Assembly: GCF_040096055.1 (NCBI RefSeq)
Contig: NZ_JBBMFK010000022.1
Coordinates: forward strand, 3,964-67,963
DNA length: 64,000 nt
Source: Pseudoflavonifractor intestinihominis
Lineage (GTDB): Bacteria; Bacillota; Clostridia; Oscillospirales; Oscillospiraceae
Direction of reading: 5' to 3'
Shown: positions 50,698-62,886 of the stretch, in pieces
How the letters are laid out: every line of letters starts with the position of its first letter
Position numbering within the stretch: the first letter of the stretch is position 1
Made by a program: the position numbers and the translations under genes
Notes under the pieces: model-generated
What the model was told of the DNA's origin: nothing
The model's input: only the letters and a program-made list of their open reading frames with translations
The model's database searches: none

Positions 50698-53646
50698 TCA
50701 GATCTCCCTTTCCGCGCTCTTTTTGGGCGCTGTCTTTTTATGTTCGGGTTTGGGCTGGCTTTTCAGCTGCTCCACAACGGACTTCCGTTTTTCCGGCAAC
50801 TCCCGTTGGGGCGGCTGCCGCTGGCCGTTGTTGAGAATGCCGTCGATCATGCCGTAGTCATCCTCCACGGCCATTTCCGCATTTTTCAGCGGGTTGTCCG
50901 GCAGGAAGCCGGGAACCTCGGCAAAGCCGAAGCTGTCGCAGTAGTGACAGGATACCTTGCCGTCCCGCTTGATGGCAACGATGTCGCTGACGCTCATGGA
51001 CGGGTGACGGTAGTCGGCGGGGTGTTCATTGTTGAAGCGGTAAAAAAGCTGTTCGGCAGTATCGCCCTTCAAATCGGAGGGCAGCAGCGGCGCGGTGTAG
51101 ACTAGATCGTAGTTGTCCCGCTGCGCCGTCTGCCCGATGGACTTGAGCCATTCCAGCCCCTCATAGCGGATGTCCCGCAACTCGTCGGTGTGCTTCACCT
51201 GATAAATAGCGAAGCAGTCGCCCTTGTGATCGAGGAACGCCTGCTCCCGTTCCTGCTGGTGGTCCATGCGCTCCTTGACCTGAGCATCGAAAGCCGGGCT
51301 TTCCTCCCATTCCTCGCGGGTGACGGCGAAGATCCCGTCGTAGGCGTCCAGGTCGGTGGTATCAAAAGCCATCGCCGGATTCTCACCCTGCTGGACGATA
51401 TAAACGGTCAGGTCGCGCTCCATCAGCTCATAGGCCCGCTCTTTGGAGAGGGGCAGAAGGTCCCCGTCCAGATAGCCGCTCTTTTCCAAATCGTCCTGGG
51501 TCAGCGTGGGGTCCGGCATGGGGTACTCGTCCAGGTGCTGCTCCGGGGCGTCCGGCAGCATGGTAGTTTCCGGGGCGGCGGCCTGGGCCGCTGCCTGCAT
51601 CTGCTGGACAGCCGCCTCCTGCAAAGTTTCGATCATGGACAGCGGCGCATACTGAATGGATTGGCCGCCCATGTCGTGCATCTCGCAGATTTTCAGCGCG
51701 GCGGTGGACAGGGGCAGCTCCGGGGCGTCCAGCTGGCCGCCGTCCAATGCCCGCATTGTGCCCTTGTCGTAGATAGTGTAGTCATAACCGCCGTCACAGG
51801 GCTGGACGTGGAGGTACAGCCGTCCGTCCAACTCATAGAGCTTTTCCGCCTGCGCCTGGGCCTTGACCTGCTCAGCCGTCATACTGCCATCTTGAAGGGC
51901 GTTGTGCAGTTTTACACACTCGTCATAGGTTCCCGCATAAAGTACCTCTCCGGGGATAAGGGATAAATCATCCGCAACGGTATATTCCTGGATATAGGTA
52001 CTGTCTGCCGGTGAGGTACGCTCAAAATTGCTGTGGAGCTTGTAAGCATGGCGGGCGGGAGCCTGCATGGGGACCTCCGCCTCCGATGCGGCTTCCTGCT
52101 GCGGCACTGTCTGTTCCGACTGGGCGGCCAGGTCAATACCGCGCTCCTTGCAGATAACCTTATAGTGCCGGTCAATGTCCGCGATCAGTTCCCCGGCCGC
52201 CTTGTTGATGGTCTCCAGACTGGCCCGCAGCTCCGGTAGCTCCTTACCCTGGCTCCAGTTGGCGATGTAGCCGAAGCTGTTCTCGCCGGTCTGGATACCG
52301 TAATACTGGCAGACGGCATAGGAAATGCTCTCGGCCTCCACCTCCTCGGTGTTGCGGTCTTTCTTCTTGGGCGGCTCCTTATCACCGGCCCTGGCCGCTT
52401 CCTCCTGGGCCTTGGCGTAGTTGTGCAGCTTGCTGTGGGCGATCTCATGGACGGCGGCGGAAACGGTCTGCACCTCGCTCATGCCTGCCCGGATGGCGAT
52501 GCGCTGCTGGTCCGGCGAGAAATACCCGTCCATGTTGGCGGCCATCGGCTCCACGGAGAGCGGCACCGGCGCGGACCGGCGCAGGGCCTCCATGAAAGCC
52601 TCGTAGTTCTGGACATTCCCGGACAGGGAGGACGCCAGCTCCGGCAGGGGCTTGCCGTCCGTCTGGCTCACATCAAACACCTTCACCGGGCGGAACATGG
52701 GGATCTCAACTTCCCGTTCCTCCATGACCGCCTTGCCCTCTGCATCCAGGATGGGGGCTTTGGTGTCCGGGTCCAACTTCTGTTCCTCGATCTTTTTCTT
52801 GAACGGCGTTGGCGCGATGATGGTAATACCATGCTCACCCTTTTTCACATGGCGCTCAAACTGATTTTTCCACTTGTTATATCCGGCTACCAGCGTGGCG
52901 TCCGGCTTCTGCATATAGATGAGCATGGTGTTGTTGACGGAATAGCGGTGGAACCGGGACATCACAGACAGGTAGCGCATATACTTTTCGCTCTCGAACA
53001 GCTCCTTGATGCCCTGTTCAATGCCCGCCGTGATTTGCTGCAACCGTTCCCGGTTGGTGGGTTTGTCAGCCATGATGTTCACTCTCCCTTCTATGGCCGA
53101 AATTTCAGCGGTGTGTTCTGCGATCCACTGGTCCTGTTCCTCGGTGCTGCTGTCGAGAAAGGTGTCCAGCAGATAGCCCATGTAGTCTTTTTTTTGGACG
53201 GCCTCCAAAAAGCGCGGGTGCGGGTCCTCGTCCGCCGTCTTGGGGGAATAGTCGGCCTCCCATTTTCGGAGCAAGTGATAGTAGTCCGTCAGGACGCGCC
53301 AGCCGTGTTCTCGTTTTTCTTTCCGCACCTGCGCCTCGGTTTTCTGCCGGACATAACTTCGCCGGATCGGGGCCTTGCTGTCATAAGAAAGGCCAAAATC
53401 CTGGGCCAGCTTTTCAGCGGCCCCCTTGGGGGACAGGTCATAGAGCCGGGCGGTGAAGTCGATCACATCGCCGTCTGCGCCGCAGCCAAAACAGTGGAAA
53501 CGGGTGTCCACCTTCATGCTGGGGTGGCGGTCATCGTGGAAGGGGCAGCAGGCCATACCGCCGCGCCCCACTGCGATGCCGTAAAGCTCCGCCGCCTCTC
53601 TGGCGGTGACGGACTGTTTTACGACTTCAAAGACGCTCTCGCCCAT
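50698..53646 (-). CDS. CHC2 zinc finger fused to LtrC/ArdC-like protein
   Basis: A 982-residue fusion. Residues 1-90 are a CHC2 primase finger (CCPFHDDRHPSM, FHCFGCGADGDVIDF). From residue 192 (M-A-D-K-P-T-N-R-E) an ArdC/LtrC-like domain begins (SVNNTMLIYMQKPDATLVAG), with the zincin motif HEIAHSKLH near 425 and a long acidic, repeat-poor tail. In related elements the second half is a separate protein. An internal ATG at 53073 follows AAGGGAGAG, so a shorter product may also be made. Likely role: protection or priming of the entering strand. Confidence 0.85.
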   Translation of the reverse strand: MGESVFEVVKQSVTAREAAELYGIAVGRGGMACCPFHDDRHPSMKVDTRFHCFGCGADGDVIDFTARLYDLSPKGAAEKLAQDFGLSYDSKAPIRRSYVRQKTEAQVRKEKREHGWRVLTDYYHLLRKWEADYSPKTADEDPHPRFLEAVQKKDYMGYLLDTFLDSSTEEQDQWIAEHTAEISAIEGRVNIMADKPTNRERLQQITAGIEQGIKELFESEKYMRYLSVMSRFHRYSVNNTMLIYMQKPDATLVAGYNKWKNQFERHVKKGEHGITIIAPTPFKKKIEEQKLDPDTKAPILDAEGKAVMEEREVEIPMFRPVKVFDVSQTDGKPLPELASSLSGNVQNYEAFMEALRRSAPVPLSVEPMAANMDGYFSPDQQRIAIRAGMSEVQTVSAAVHEIAHSKLHNYAKAQEEAARAGDKEPPKKKDRNTEEVEAESISYAVCQYYGIQTGENSFGYIANWSQGKELPELRASLETINKAAGELIADIDRHYKVICKERGIDLAAQSEQTVPQQEAASEAEVPMQAPARHAYKLHSNFERTSPADSTYIQEYTVADDLSLIPGEVLYAGTYDECVKLHNALQDGSMTAEQVKAQAQAEKLYELDGRLYLHVQPCDGGYDYTIYDKGTMRALDGGQLDAPELPLSTAALKICEMHDMGGQSIQYAPLSMIETLQEAAVQQMQAAAQAAAPETTMLPDAPEQHLDEYPMPDPTLTQDDLEKSGYLDGDLLPLSKERAYELMERDLTVYIVQQGENPAMAFDTTDLDAYDGIFAVTREEWEESPAFDAQVKERMDHQQEREQAFLDHKGDCFAIYQVKHTDELRDIRYEGLEWLKSIGQTAQRDNYDLVYTAPLLPSDLKGDTAEQLFYRFNNEHPADYRHPSMSVSDIVAIKRDGKVSCHYCDSFGFAEVPGFLPDNPLKNAEMAVEDDYGMIDGILNNGQRQPPQRELPEKRKSVVEQLKSQPKPEHKKTAPKKSAEREI

Positions 53647-53648
53647 GC

Positions 53649-53926
53649 TTACTTGCCGCCCGCTTTCGTGACGGGTGGTTTGTACCCGGCGGCCTTGGCC
53701 CGTTCGCTGGCGGCCTTGCGGCGCTCGGCGCTGTACGGCTCCCGCACCGATACGCAGCGTTTGGGCACCGTAAAGGTCTGACGGTCCTTTTTCACGATCT
53801 GGTCCGGGTATTTTTCCGCCAGCCGCCGCAGCTTTTCCAGCAGGCGCGGGTCGTGGGAATAGACCTCGGCGGTGGCCTCGGCCTGGTTGTAGAGGATAAT
53901 CGTTTCCTGTTCATACAAACTCAGTT

Positions 53927-53930
<4 letters not shown>
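53649..53930 (-). CDS. small conserved ICE protein
   Basis: The 93-residue protein (LYEQETIILYNQAEATAEVY, RLAEKYPDQI, basic C-terminus) is typical of this operon position but has no known role. Its ATG overlaps the topoisomerase stop by four bases, and its stop lies two bases before the CHC2/LtrC start. Confidence 0.7.
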
Positions 53931-56006
<2,076 letters not shown>

Positions 56007-56026
<20 letters not shown>

Positions 56027-56699
56027 CTTCCTCTACCTCCATTTCTTCGTTGGATTTTTTCAGTTTTCTGGAAACGCTGTTGCCATCGTCCAGAAGGCAG
56101 TCATAACCGACGTTGTAATCATAGCGGTACAGCTTTCCCAGCAGGTCGTTGATGATGACACGGCAGGCCAGCAGCACCCGCGTCTTATCCACCTGCATGA
56201 GCTGGTAACGGCGGTAATCGCTGAAATATTCCTCGCGCAGATGTGTCCGGGCGGCGGTTTCCTCCATCAGAATGTCGATCACGTCCTTGTCGCCGTCCTC
56301 TTTCGCGCCCTCGGCATAGTTCAGCATCTCCATCACCATCGGGAAGCTCTGCTCATCCTTCGGGGCTTCCTCTTTGAGATAGCCGATCAAGGCGCAGAAC
56401 AGGAACCGGGCCGCTGTCTGCTCCGGCTCGGTCAGAGCGGAAAGGGTTTCCTGCCCGCTGGGCAGAAGTTTGTTGCAGACAAAATCGTGGACCTCGCCGC
56501 GGAACAAGTGGCGGATGGCGTCGATGGACAGCGCCGGTTTGGAGGTGTCTGTATCGTCCTCCACTTTGTAGATTTCAAATTCTTCTTCGTCTGTCTTTTT
56601 GCGCACCTTGGCGAGCGCCGTGCAAACGATGTCGCCGCCAAAGTAGACGCCGAAGCAGATCAGGTCGAACACAATGAGAAATTGGATAAAATAATTCAT
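56007..56699 (-). CDS. hypothetical ICE protein with N-terminal membrane helix
   Basis: ATG 56699 overlaps the previous stop by four bases. The 230-residue protein has one N-terminal hydrophobic helix (YFIQFLIVFDLICFGVYFGGD) and a mainly helical, acidic cytoplasmic or surface part. Not recognised. Nested in the transfer operon. Confidence 0.7.
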
Positions 56700-56896
56700 T
56701 TTGCTTTTCTCCTTTCGCGCAGCCACGCAGTCAGTTCTTTGTGGCAGAAGCCCACGCAGGGCTGGCCGGGGCGGTAGGTTCCGCAGCCATAGCAGGGGGG
56801 GCCGGGAGATAAAGAGGGAGGACGGGAAGCTGCCTTCCCGCCCTCCGGCCTGCGCGTCATCATGGGTTCATAAGGGCTGTCGGTGAACCGGGTCAT
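56696..56896 (-). CDS. small cysteine-rich protein
   Basis: The 66-residue protein has CYGCG...CVGFC, a possible metal site, and a basic C-terminus. Both its ends overlap neighbours by four bases, which supports real translation. Confidence 0.65.
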   Translation of the reverse strand: MTRFTDSPYEPMMTRRPEGGKAASRPPSLSPGPPCYGCGTYRPGQPCVGFCHKELTAWLRERRKAK

Positions 56897-57675
56897 TTGG
56901 CCGGGTTCTCGCTTTCCTCATCGCCGCCCCCGCCGGCGTCCTCCGGCTCGTCAGATTCCTCGGTCTCCCAAGGGTCCTCGTCCTCCTGTTCGGTATCGTC
57001 CTCGCCGTAGTCGTAATCATCCAGGTTGTCGCTGCCCTTGGTCTTGGGCTTCTGCTTGATGAATTTGAAGTAGACCAGCGCACCGATGCCGCCCAGCACA
57101 GCCAGCACCACCAGCAGCATCGCCGGGTTCAGCCCTGCCGGTTCCTGTTCCGGCTCCGGCTCTGTTTCCGGGTCAGGGGTGGGTTCCGGCTCCTGGCCCG
57201 TACACTCTGCCATATTCACGGCGCACACCGGGCAGGCCGTATTCACCGCACCGGCGGCGCACTTTTCCGTGCAGTTGCAGACGGCGGGCGTTTCCTCCGC
57301 CGTCTCGCCGTCCTCCATCAGCGCCTCCAGGTCGGCCTCGTCCACCTGGTTCAAGAAGTGGACGGCGGTCTCCTTGTCCTCGTTGGCGCGGTCAATGAGG
57401 ATGTAAAAATAGTTACCCGCCTTGGTGGTGACGGTGATGAGCTGCTTGTTGCCGCCAAAGTCATCCACCAGGGCGGCGTTGCCCTCCGGGGTCAGGGCGG
57501 GGCTGTCCTCGGTTTCCTCCACCACCACGTTGCTGTCGTTGGTGGCGTCCGCCGCCGGTGTGGCCGTGGGCGCAGGGTCAGTGCCCTGGGCAAAGGCGGT
57601 CACAGAGAAGCCGCCCATCAGCATCAGGCAGGTGCAAAGGGCGGCAAAGGTTCTGAAAATCTTTTTATTCTTCAT
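56893..57675 (-). CDS. DUF4366 surface protein
   Basis: The 260-residue protein has a signal peptide (IFRTFAALCTCLMLMGGFSV...AFA), a DUF4366 domain (LITVTTKAGNYFYILIDRAN) and a Cys-rich stretch (CNCTEKCAAGAVNTACPVC). A Pro/Glu linker, a membrane helix (AMLLVVLAVLGGIGALVYF, about 185-205) and an acidic tail inside complete it. It probably belongs to the cell-surface part of the transfer machine. Confidence 0.88.
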   Translation of the reverse strand: MKNKKIFRTFAALCTCLMLMGGFSVTAFAQGTDPAPTATPAADATNDSNVVVEETEDSPALTPEGNAALVDDFGGNKQLITVTTKAGNYFYILIDRANEDKETAVHFLNQVDEADLEALMEDGETAEETPAVCNCTEKCAAGAVNTACPVCAVNMAECTGQEPEPTPDPETEPEPEQEPAGLNPAMLLVVLAVLGGIGALVYFKFIKQKPKTKGSDNLDDYDYGEDDTEQEDEDPWETEESDEPEDAGGGGDEESENPAK

Positions 57676-57919
57676 GGGTCATTTCCTCCTGTTCGGGATT
57701 GGCAGAACCCACCGCCCGGCCGGGCACCATGCCGCCAGACAGCATGGCGGACAGCTGGGCCGGGGTCATACGCAGGGCGCGGACCATCTGGACGATCTCC
57801 AGGTTCTCCGCCTCGGTTTTCTGCGCTTCCAGGTCTTTCAGCTTTTCCTGCTGTTCCGCGATCTTCTCGCGGGTTTTGGCGATCTCCTGGTCGATGCGCT
57901 CGATTTTGTTTTTAGCCAT
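57665..57919 (-). CDS. DUF4315 family protein
   Basis: ATG 57919 (M-A-K-N-K-I) gives 84 residues: a coiled coil (IERIDQEIAKTREKIAEQQE) and LEIVQMVRALRMTPAQL. DUF4315 proteins stand at this place in Tn1549-like elements. Overlaps DUF4366 by 11 bases. Confidence 0.85.
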   Translation of the reverse strand: MAKNKIERIDQEIAKTREKIAEQQEKLKDLEAQKTEAENLEIVQMVRALRMTPAQLSAMLSGGMVPGRAVGSANPEQEEMTHEE

Positions 57920-57952
57920 AGTCAAATCACTCCTATTCTTCATAAAAATTTG

Positions 57953-59686
57953 TCACCAGTTCATCAAGCCGTAGCCCTTGATGCACTCGTAGGTCAGGGA
58001 ATAACTCTTGATTTTGCAGGCGTCGCCGGAATTACCCTCTACGGTGTAAACCCGGCTGCCGTCGGTGCCCACTACGATGCCCACATGGTCGGCGCTGCCA
58101 TCCAAGTCCCAATCGAAGAAGATAGCGTCGCCTGGGGCGATGTTGGCGTAATCCCGCCCGCCCCATTGTCCGTGCGACTGGAACCAGGGGATGCCCTGGG
58201 ACTGGCAGGCGGCAAAGCGCGGCTCGGAAAGGCCCATCTGGCCGTAACACCAGGACACGAAGCAAGCGCACCACTCCACGCGGGAATTAAAGCCGTACCA
58301 GCTCCAATAGGGCTGGCCGCCCACGTTGCCCACCTGGCTTTTGGCGATGTCCACCACCGCCTGATTGCCGGGCCGGGTGCCGTTGACAAACTCCACACCG
58401 GCCAAACTCTCGGAATCGCTGGTGTCGGCGGACCCGCCGCCGAAGATCAGGGGCTTGTTGCCCAGCGTCTGCCGGTACACCTGGTACATTTCCAGCTGAT
58501 CCGGCGTCAGCAGCTCCGACGCCACGGAAGATATGGGCTTGCTGGTGAGGGTCACATTTAAGATGTAGTAGTTGTAGGGGACCTCGACCGTATAGCTGTT
58601 GCCCTCGCTGTCGATCCGGGTCTCGGTGCGGTAGCGCACCTCCACTTCCTCGGTCAGCGTCAGCTGGTATTGGGCTGCGAAGATGCGTTCCAACTCCGCC
58701 TGGGCGCTTGCCCGCGTGTAACCTTGCAGCACAGCGGACAGGTAGGCCGCCAGCTCATGCGGGTCGTGGCCGATCATGTCCAGGTCATAGCGGTACTCGT
58801 CGTAGCCGGGGTGGCTGCTCTCGATGTTGTCGATCTCGGCTTGCAGCGCGGCCTCCTTGGCGGCGTAGTCGGCCTCCACCGCCACCAGCTCCGGGTCATC
58901 GGAGGGGTAGGTGGTGCCGGAGATCGCCGAACCGATGCTCTGCGCCATCATGGAACAGGAGGACATGGTGTTGAGCAGCAGGCAGACCAGCAGGAAAATC
59001 GCCAGCACGATGCCAAAGCCCTTTTTGTGGCGCATCACATAGGTCCCGGCCTGCTGGGCTTTCTCCTTGACCGTCTTGGCCGCCTTGCCGGTCTTTTGGG
59101 CGGCACCGGCGGCGCTCCCGCCGGACTGTGCGGCCCGTTTGGCGGCGGCGTACTGTTTCTTGATCTGCTGTTTCTGCTGCCAGCGGGACAGCGGGTTGCT
59201 GGCTGCCGCAGGGTTTTCATAGACAGACTTCTGGAACAGCGCCTCGATGTTGGCCTTTTCCAGCTTCCGCTCGGCCTGGGCGGCCTTGCGGTAAGGTTTC
59301 AGTTTGTGGCTGCGGTAGCCCTCCCTCGCCAGATGCACGCCGGTCTCTACGGCTTCCTCAGACTTGTGGGCGCTTTCCACGCCCACGTTACCGTCCTCGG
59401 TCTTGCGGATCTCCTGGTGGAGCTTGCCCGCCACTGCGTTGCCCGGCGCGTCCCGCACTGTATGGGACAGTTTGGAGGGCGGCCGGGGCTTATCCTCCAG
59501 CACCAGCTTGGTCGTGACCTTGCCGGTCTTGGGGTCCACCTCGGCCCGTTTGACCTGCTTTTTCGGGATTTTTGCCTGCGCCTTGTCCGCTTTGACGGCG
59601 GCCTTCTCCGCCTTGCGGATGGGCTTTTCCAGCGCCGGGTCCGCCCGTTCTTCCTCCGTGAAGCGCAGGCGCGGTTCCTTAATCAA
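57953..59686 (-). CDS. CD1108-type protein with C-terminal NlpC/P60-like hydrolase
   Basis: A TTG at 59686 behind GGGGG (M-I-K-E-P-R-L-R-F) is the likely start, giving 577 residues; longer open frames exist. A basic N-terminal 240 residues precede a membrane helix (FGIVLAIFLLVCLLLNTM) and an extracytoplasmic part. The C-terminal peptidase domain has Cys in WCACFVSWCY and His in ADHVGIVVG. It should open the peptidoglycan for the conjugation channel. Confidence 0.85.
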   Translation of the reverse strand: MIKEPRLRFTEEERADPALEKPIRKAEKAAVKADKAQAKIPKKQVKRAEVDPKTGKVTTKLVLEDKPRPPSKLSHTVRDAPGNAVAGKLHQEIRKTEDGNVGVESAHKSEEAVETGVHLAREGYRSHKLKPYRKAAQAERKLEKANIEALFQKSVYENPAAASNPLSRWQQKQQIKKQYAAAKRAAQSGGSAAGAAQKTGKAAKTVKEKAQQAGTYVMRHKKGFGIVLAIFLLVCLLLNTMSSCSMMAQSIGSAISGTTYPSDDPELVAVEADYAAKEAALQAEIDNIESSHPGYDEYRYDLDMIGHDPHELAAYLSAVLQGYTRASAQAELERIFAAQYQLTLTEEVEVRYRTETRIDSEGNSYTVEVPYNYYILNVTLTSKPISSVASELLTPDQLEMYQVYRQTLGNKPLIFGGGSADTSDSESLAGVEFVNGTRPGNQAVVDIAKSQVGNVGGQPYWSWYGFNSRVEWCACFVSWCYGQMGLSEPRFAACQSQGIPWFQSHGQWGGRDYANIAPGDAIFFDWDLDGSADHVGIVVGTDGSRVYTVEGNSGDACKIKSYSLTYECIKGYGLMNW

Positions 59687-60059
59687 ACCATTCCCCCAGC
59701 ATGAGGGAGGCCGCCATGCTGGAAAGCTCCGCATAGGCCGCCAGCCCCAGCGGACCCACGAAGCGGCACTCGGTCAGGCAGGCGTAGAGCTGGGCCACTA
59801 CGTCGGCCAAAATCTGGACCTCGGTGCCCTCCAGCACAGTCTCACCGGCCTGCCCGCGCTGGACCTTGGCGGCGCACAGAATCTCCACCAGCCGCAGCAG
59901 GCCGGTCTCGCCGGTCTCGGTCAGTTCAGCGGCCTGATCCGCCGCCGTGCGGCACTCGGAAACGGCGTCCGCCATCGCCGTCAGGAGCGCGGTGCGCTGG
60001 GTTTCCAGCGCCCGGTCCAGAAACATCATGTGGTCGTTATGCAGAATTTCGGGTTTCAT
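59679..60059 (-). CDS. small conserved ICE protein
   Basis: The 126-residue, mostly helical protein (FLDRALETQRTALLTAMADA, ILADVVAQLYACLTEC) is not recognised beyond its conserved place after VirB4. It overlaps both neighbours by a few bases. Confidence 0.65.
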   Translation of the reverse strand: MKPEILHNDHMMFLDRALETQRTALLTAMADAVSECRTAADQAAELTETGETGLLRLVEILCAAKVQRGQAGETVLEGTEVQILADVVAQLYACLTECRFVGPLGLAAYAELSSMAASLMLGEWFD

Positions 60060-62518
60060 CGTCCATCAGCCTCCTTCATTTCCTGGGGTTTGGTCGTCAT
60101 AATGCGATACAGTTCGGTGTTTTTCGGGAAGTGATCCACAAAGGGCAGAATCGTGGAGCCGTAGAACAGCAGCCCCTCGCCCTCGCCGGAGTGGGTCACA
60201 TAGGACAGCTGGTGCGGGGAAATGCCCAGCTGCCGGGCCAAAATCTGCCGGTCGCCGCCCGCCTGGTTGAGCATATACACGAAGTCGGAGTTTTCAAAGA
60301 TGTTCTCCACCTCGCGGGAAGAAAGCAGGTCCTTCACGTTCTGGGTGATCCCGGTCGGGATGCCGCCCCACTTTCTGAACCGCTTCCAAATCTCCACCGT
60401 ATAGGCGGCGGTCTGTTCCTCTTTGAGCAGCAGGTGCATCTCGTCGATGTAGTAGCGGGTGGACTTACGGGCCGCCCGGTTGATGGTGACGCGGTTCCAC
60501 ACCTGGTCCTGCACCACCAGCATCCCGATCTTTTTCAGCTGCTTGCCCAGCTCCTTGATGTCATAGCAAACAATGCGGTTGTTGATGTCCACGTTGCTGC
60601 GGTGGTTGAACACGTTGAGGGAGCCGGTGACGTAGATTTCCAGCGCCGTGGCGATGTACTGCGCCTCTTTCTCATCCTGCGCCCGCAGCAGGTCGTATAA
60701 ATCCTCCAGAATGGGCATATTCTCCGGGCGCGGATCGTTGAGGTAGTCCTGATAGACCAGCCGCACACAGCGGTCAATGATGGTTTTCTGTACCGGCTGT
60801 AATCCGTCCTTTCCGCCCACGATCAGCTCGCACAGCGACAAGATGAAGTCGCTCTTCAGCGACAGCGGGCTTTCATCGTCCGAATAGTCCAGGTTCAGGT
60901 CCATCGGGTTGATGTAGTTGGTGGAGGTGGGCGAGATTTTGATGACCTGCCCGTGCAGGCGCTCCACCAGCGGCGCGTACTCGGCCTCCGGGTCGCAGAT
61001 AATGACATCATCCGAAGTCAGCAGGAAGCAGTTGGCGATCTCGCGCTTGGCCGAAAAGCTCTTGCCGGAACCGGGCGTACCCAGAATCAGGCCGTTGGGG
61101 TTTTTCAGCAGCTTGCGGTCCACCATGATGAGGTTATTGGACAGGGCGTTGATGCCGTAGTACAGCGCCTCTTTTCCGTTCTGAAAAAGCTCTTGGGTGG
61201 TGAACGGCACGAAGATGGCGGTAGAGCTGGTAGTCAGCCCCCGCTGAATTTCCACCTGGTTCAGCCCCAGCGGCAGAGAGGACATCAAGCCTTCCTCCTG
61301 CTGGAAGTCCAGCCGGGTCAGCTGGCAGTTGTACTTCTGTGCGATGGAACTGGCCTGGAAGATGTTGTTGCCCAGCTGGCGGGGATTGTCGGCGGTGTTC
61401 AGCACCAGGAACGTCACCAGGAACATCCGCTCGTTGCGGCTTTGCAGGTCCTGCAACAGCTTCTTGGCCTCGGCCCCGTAGGTGGCAAGGTCGGACGGGA
61501 TGATGTCCATGTCATACCCGGCGCGGACGGCCTTTTTCTGTTCCTCGATCTTGCTGCGGTCCAGGTCGGTGATTTTCCGCTTTACCGTCTTGATGGCCTT
61601 CACCTGATCCACCGACTGGATGTGCAGATTCACAATGAGGGAACTTTCCATATCGAGAAAGTCCGCCAGCATACGGTCATTCAGCTCCGGGGCCAGAATC
61701 TGCACGAAGCTGACGGCCCCGTACTTCTTTCCCATGCGGAACTGCTTGCCGGTACGGAACTCGAAGCCGGACGGCGCGATAAAGTCCTTGGTGGAAAGGC
61801 CGCTGGGAGCCAGCCAGTCCCACTCGAACTGGAAGGGCGCCTGCTCGTCCATGTGGAAGATGGCGTGAAGCTGGGCCAGCCGGGCTTTGCCGTCCAGAAC
61901 CTCGGCGGCCACGCCCAACCGCTTAAAGTTGTTCAGCACATCGGTCTCGATGCGCTCCAGACGGGGCTTGGCGGAGCGGATGCTGTCGGCCTCGATGGAA
62001 AAGGTCAGGTACTTGGTCTTGATAAGGCCGTTGTTGCCCCGCGCCAGCTGGTTTTGCAGCATGGTCATGTACTCGATACGGATGCTGTCAAAATCGTCCC
62101 CCTGGAGAGGGATGTTGATGGCGCGGGCAAAGGTTTCCTCCGATGCTGCAAGGTTCAAAAAAGACAGCTCAAACTGAATCGAGCTGTCGAAGTAGTTGAG
62201 GAAATCGCACCAGCCCTCGAAAATCGCGGTTTTATCCTCGTTCTGTGAAAGCTGATAGTTGATGTCCTGAAATTGAATGGTTTTTGTGTAGTGACCGTCT
62301 GATACCCGGCAGATACCGTCCGGCCACATTCGTTCATAAGGGATACTGTCCTGCGCCGATTTTTCCTTTTTGTCCGTGCGGTTGGCACGGGCAATCGCAG
62401 CTTCAATCTGCTTTCTGTCGGCGCGGGACAGCTTTTTCTTTGTTTTGACCGGCTGCACAGCTTTTTCCTCGTTTTTTCCGAACAGCCGGTGCAGCCAGTT
62501 TTTGATTGCCGTAAACAA
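60056..62518 (-). CDS. virB4: VirB4-type conjugation ATPase
   Basis: A TTG at 62518 with GAGGAGGTG upstream gives 820 residues; it lies within the prgI coding region. Motifs: Walker A LGTPGSGKSFSAKRE (about 479) and Walker B YYIDEMHLLLK (about 693). The core matches Tn916/Tn1549 VirB4 homologues that energise the type IV secretion system. All motifs intact. Confidence 0.93.
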   Translation of the reverse strand: MFTAIKNWLHRLFGKNEEKAVQPVKTKKKLSRADRKQIEAAIARANRTDKKEKSAQDSIPYERMWPDGICRVSDGHYTKTIQFQDINYQLSQNEDKTAIFEGWCDFLNYFDSSIQFELSFLNLAASEETFARAINIPLQGDDFDSIRIEYMTMLQNQLARGNNGLIKTKYLTFSIEADSIRSAKPRLERIETDVLNNFKRLGVAAEVLDGKARLAQLHAIFHMDEQAPFQFEWDWLAPSGLSTKDFIAPSGFEFRTGKQFRMGKKYGAVSFVQILAPELNDRMLADFLDMESSLIVNLHIQSVDQVKAIKTVKRKITDLDRSKIEEQKKAVRAGYDMDIIPSDLATYGAEAKKLLQDLQSRNERMFLVTFLVLNTADNPRQLGNNIFQASSIAQKYNCQLTRLDFQQEEGLMSSLPLGLNQVEIQRGLTTSSTAIFVPFTTQELFQNGKEALYYGINALSNNLIMVDRKLLKNPNGLILGTPGSGKSFSAKREIANCFLLTSDDVIICDPEAEYAPLVERLHGQVIKISPTSTNYINPMDLNLDYSDDESPLSLKSDFILSLCELIVGGKDGLQPVQKTIIDRCVRLVYQDYLNDPRPENMPILEDLYDLLRAQDEKEAQYIATALEIYVTGSLNVFNHRSNVDINNRIVCYDIKELGKQLKKIGMLVVQDQVWNRVTINRAARKSTRYYIDEMHLLLKEEQTAAYTVEIWKRFRKWGGIPTGITQNVKDLLSSREVENIFENSDFVYMLNQAGGDRQILARQLGISPHQLSYVTHSGEGEGLLFYGSTILPFVDHFPKNTELYRIMTTKPQEMKEADGR

Positions 62519-62870
62519 TGTGTGACACCTCCTCGTCGAGATTTGCCTGCCGCTGCAACACGGCATAGAAGTTATTGGTGCGGTAGGGGCGCTGCCTGGG
62601 GCGGATCACCGTGACGCGGATGATATTGCCCACAATCTTTTCCAACGGCTGACCATGCTTTTCATACATCGCCAGCAGGAAGAAGGGCAGCATCACGAAC
62701 ATCATGCACAGGGCTGCCGTACTGTTTCCGGCAGAGCCACGGAGCAGAAAGAACAGCGGTACGCCCAAAAGCGCCCCTCCGCCGAAGCAGACTAACTGCC
62801 GCTTGGTTAAGTTGAAAGCAACCTTGGTTTTGACTTTCGTCAGGTCTTTGGGTACAGGTACATAGGCCAT
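62403..62870 (-). CDS. prgI: PrgI family protein
   Basis: ATG 62870 (M-A-Y-V-P-V-P-K) with GGAGGG six bases upstream. The 155-residue protein has two membrane helices (LVCFGGGALLGVPLFFLL, AALCMMFVMLPFFLLAMY) and the PrgI-like N-terminus. Its last 38 codons overlap virB4 and give a basic low-complexity tail. VirB3-like part of the channel. Confidence 0.88.
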   Translation of the reverse strand: MAYVPVPKDLTKVKTKVAFNLTKRQLVCFGGGALLGVPLFFLLRGSAGNSTAALCMMFVMLPFFLLAMYEKHGQPLEKIVGNIIRVTVIRPRQRPYRTNNFYAVLQRQANLDEEVSHIVYGNQKLAAPAVRKKRGKSCAAGQNKEKAVPRRQKAD

Positions 62871-62886
62871 AGAAACTCCCTCCTTC

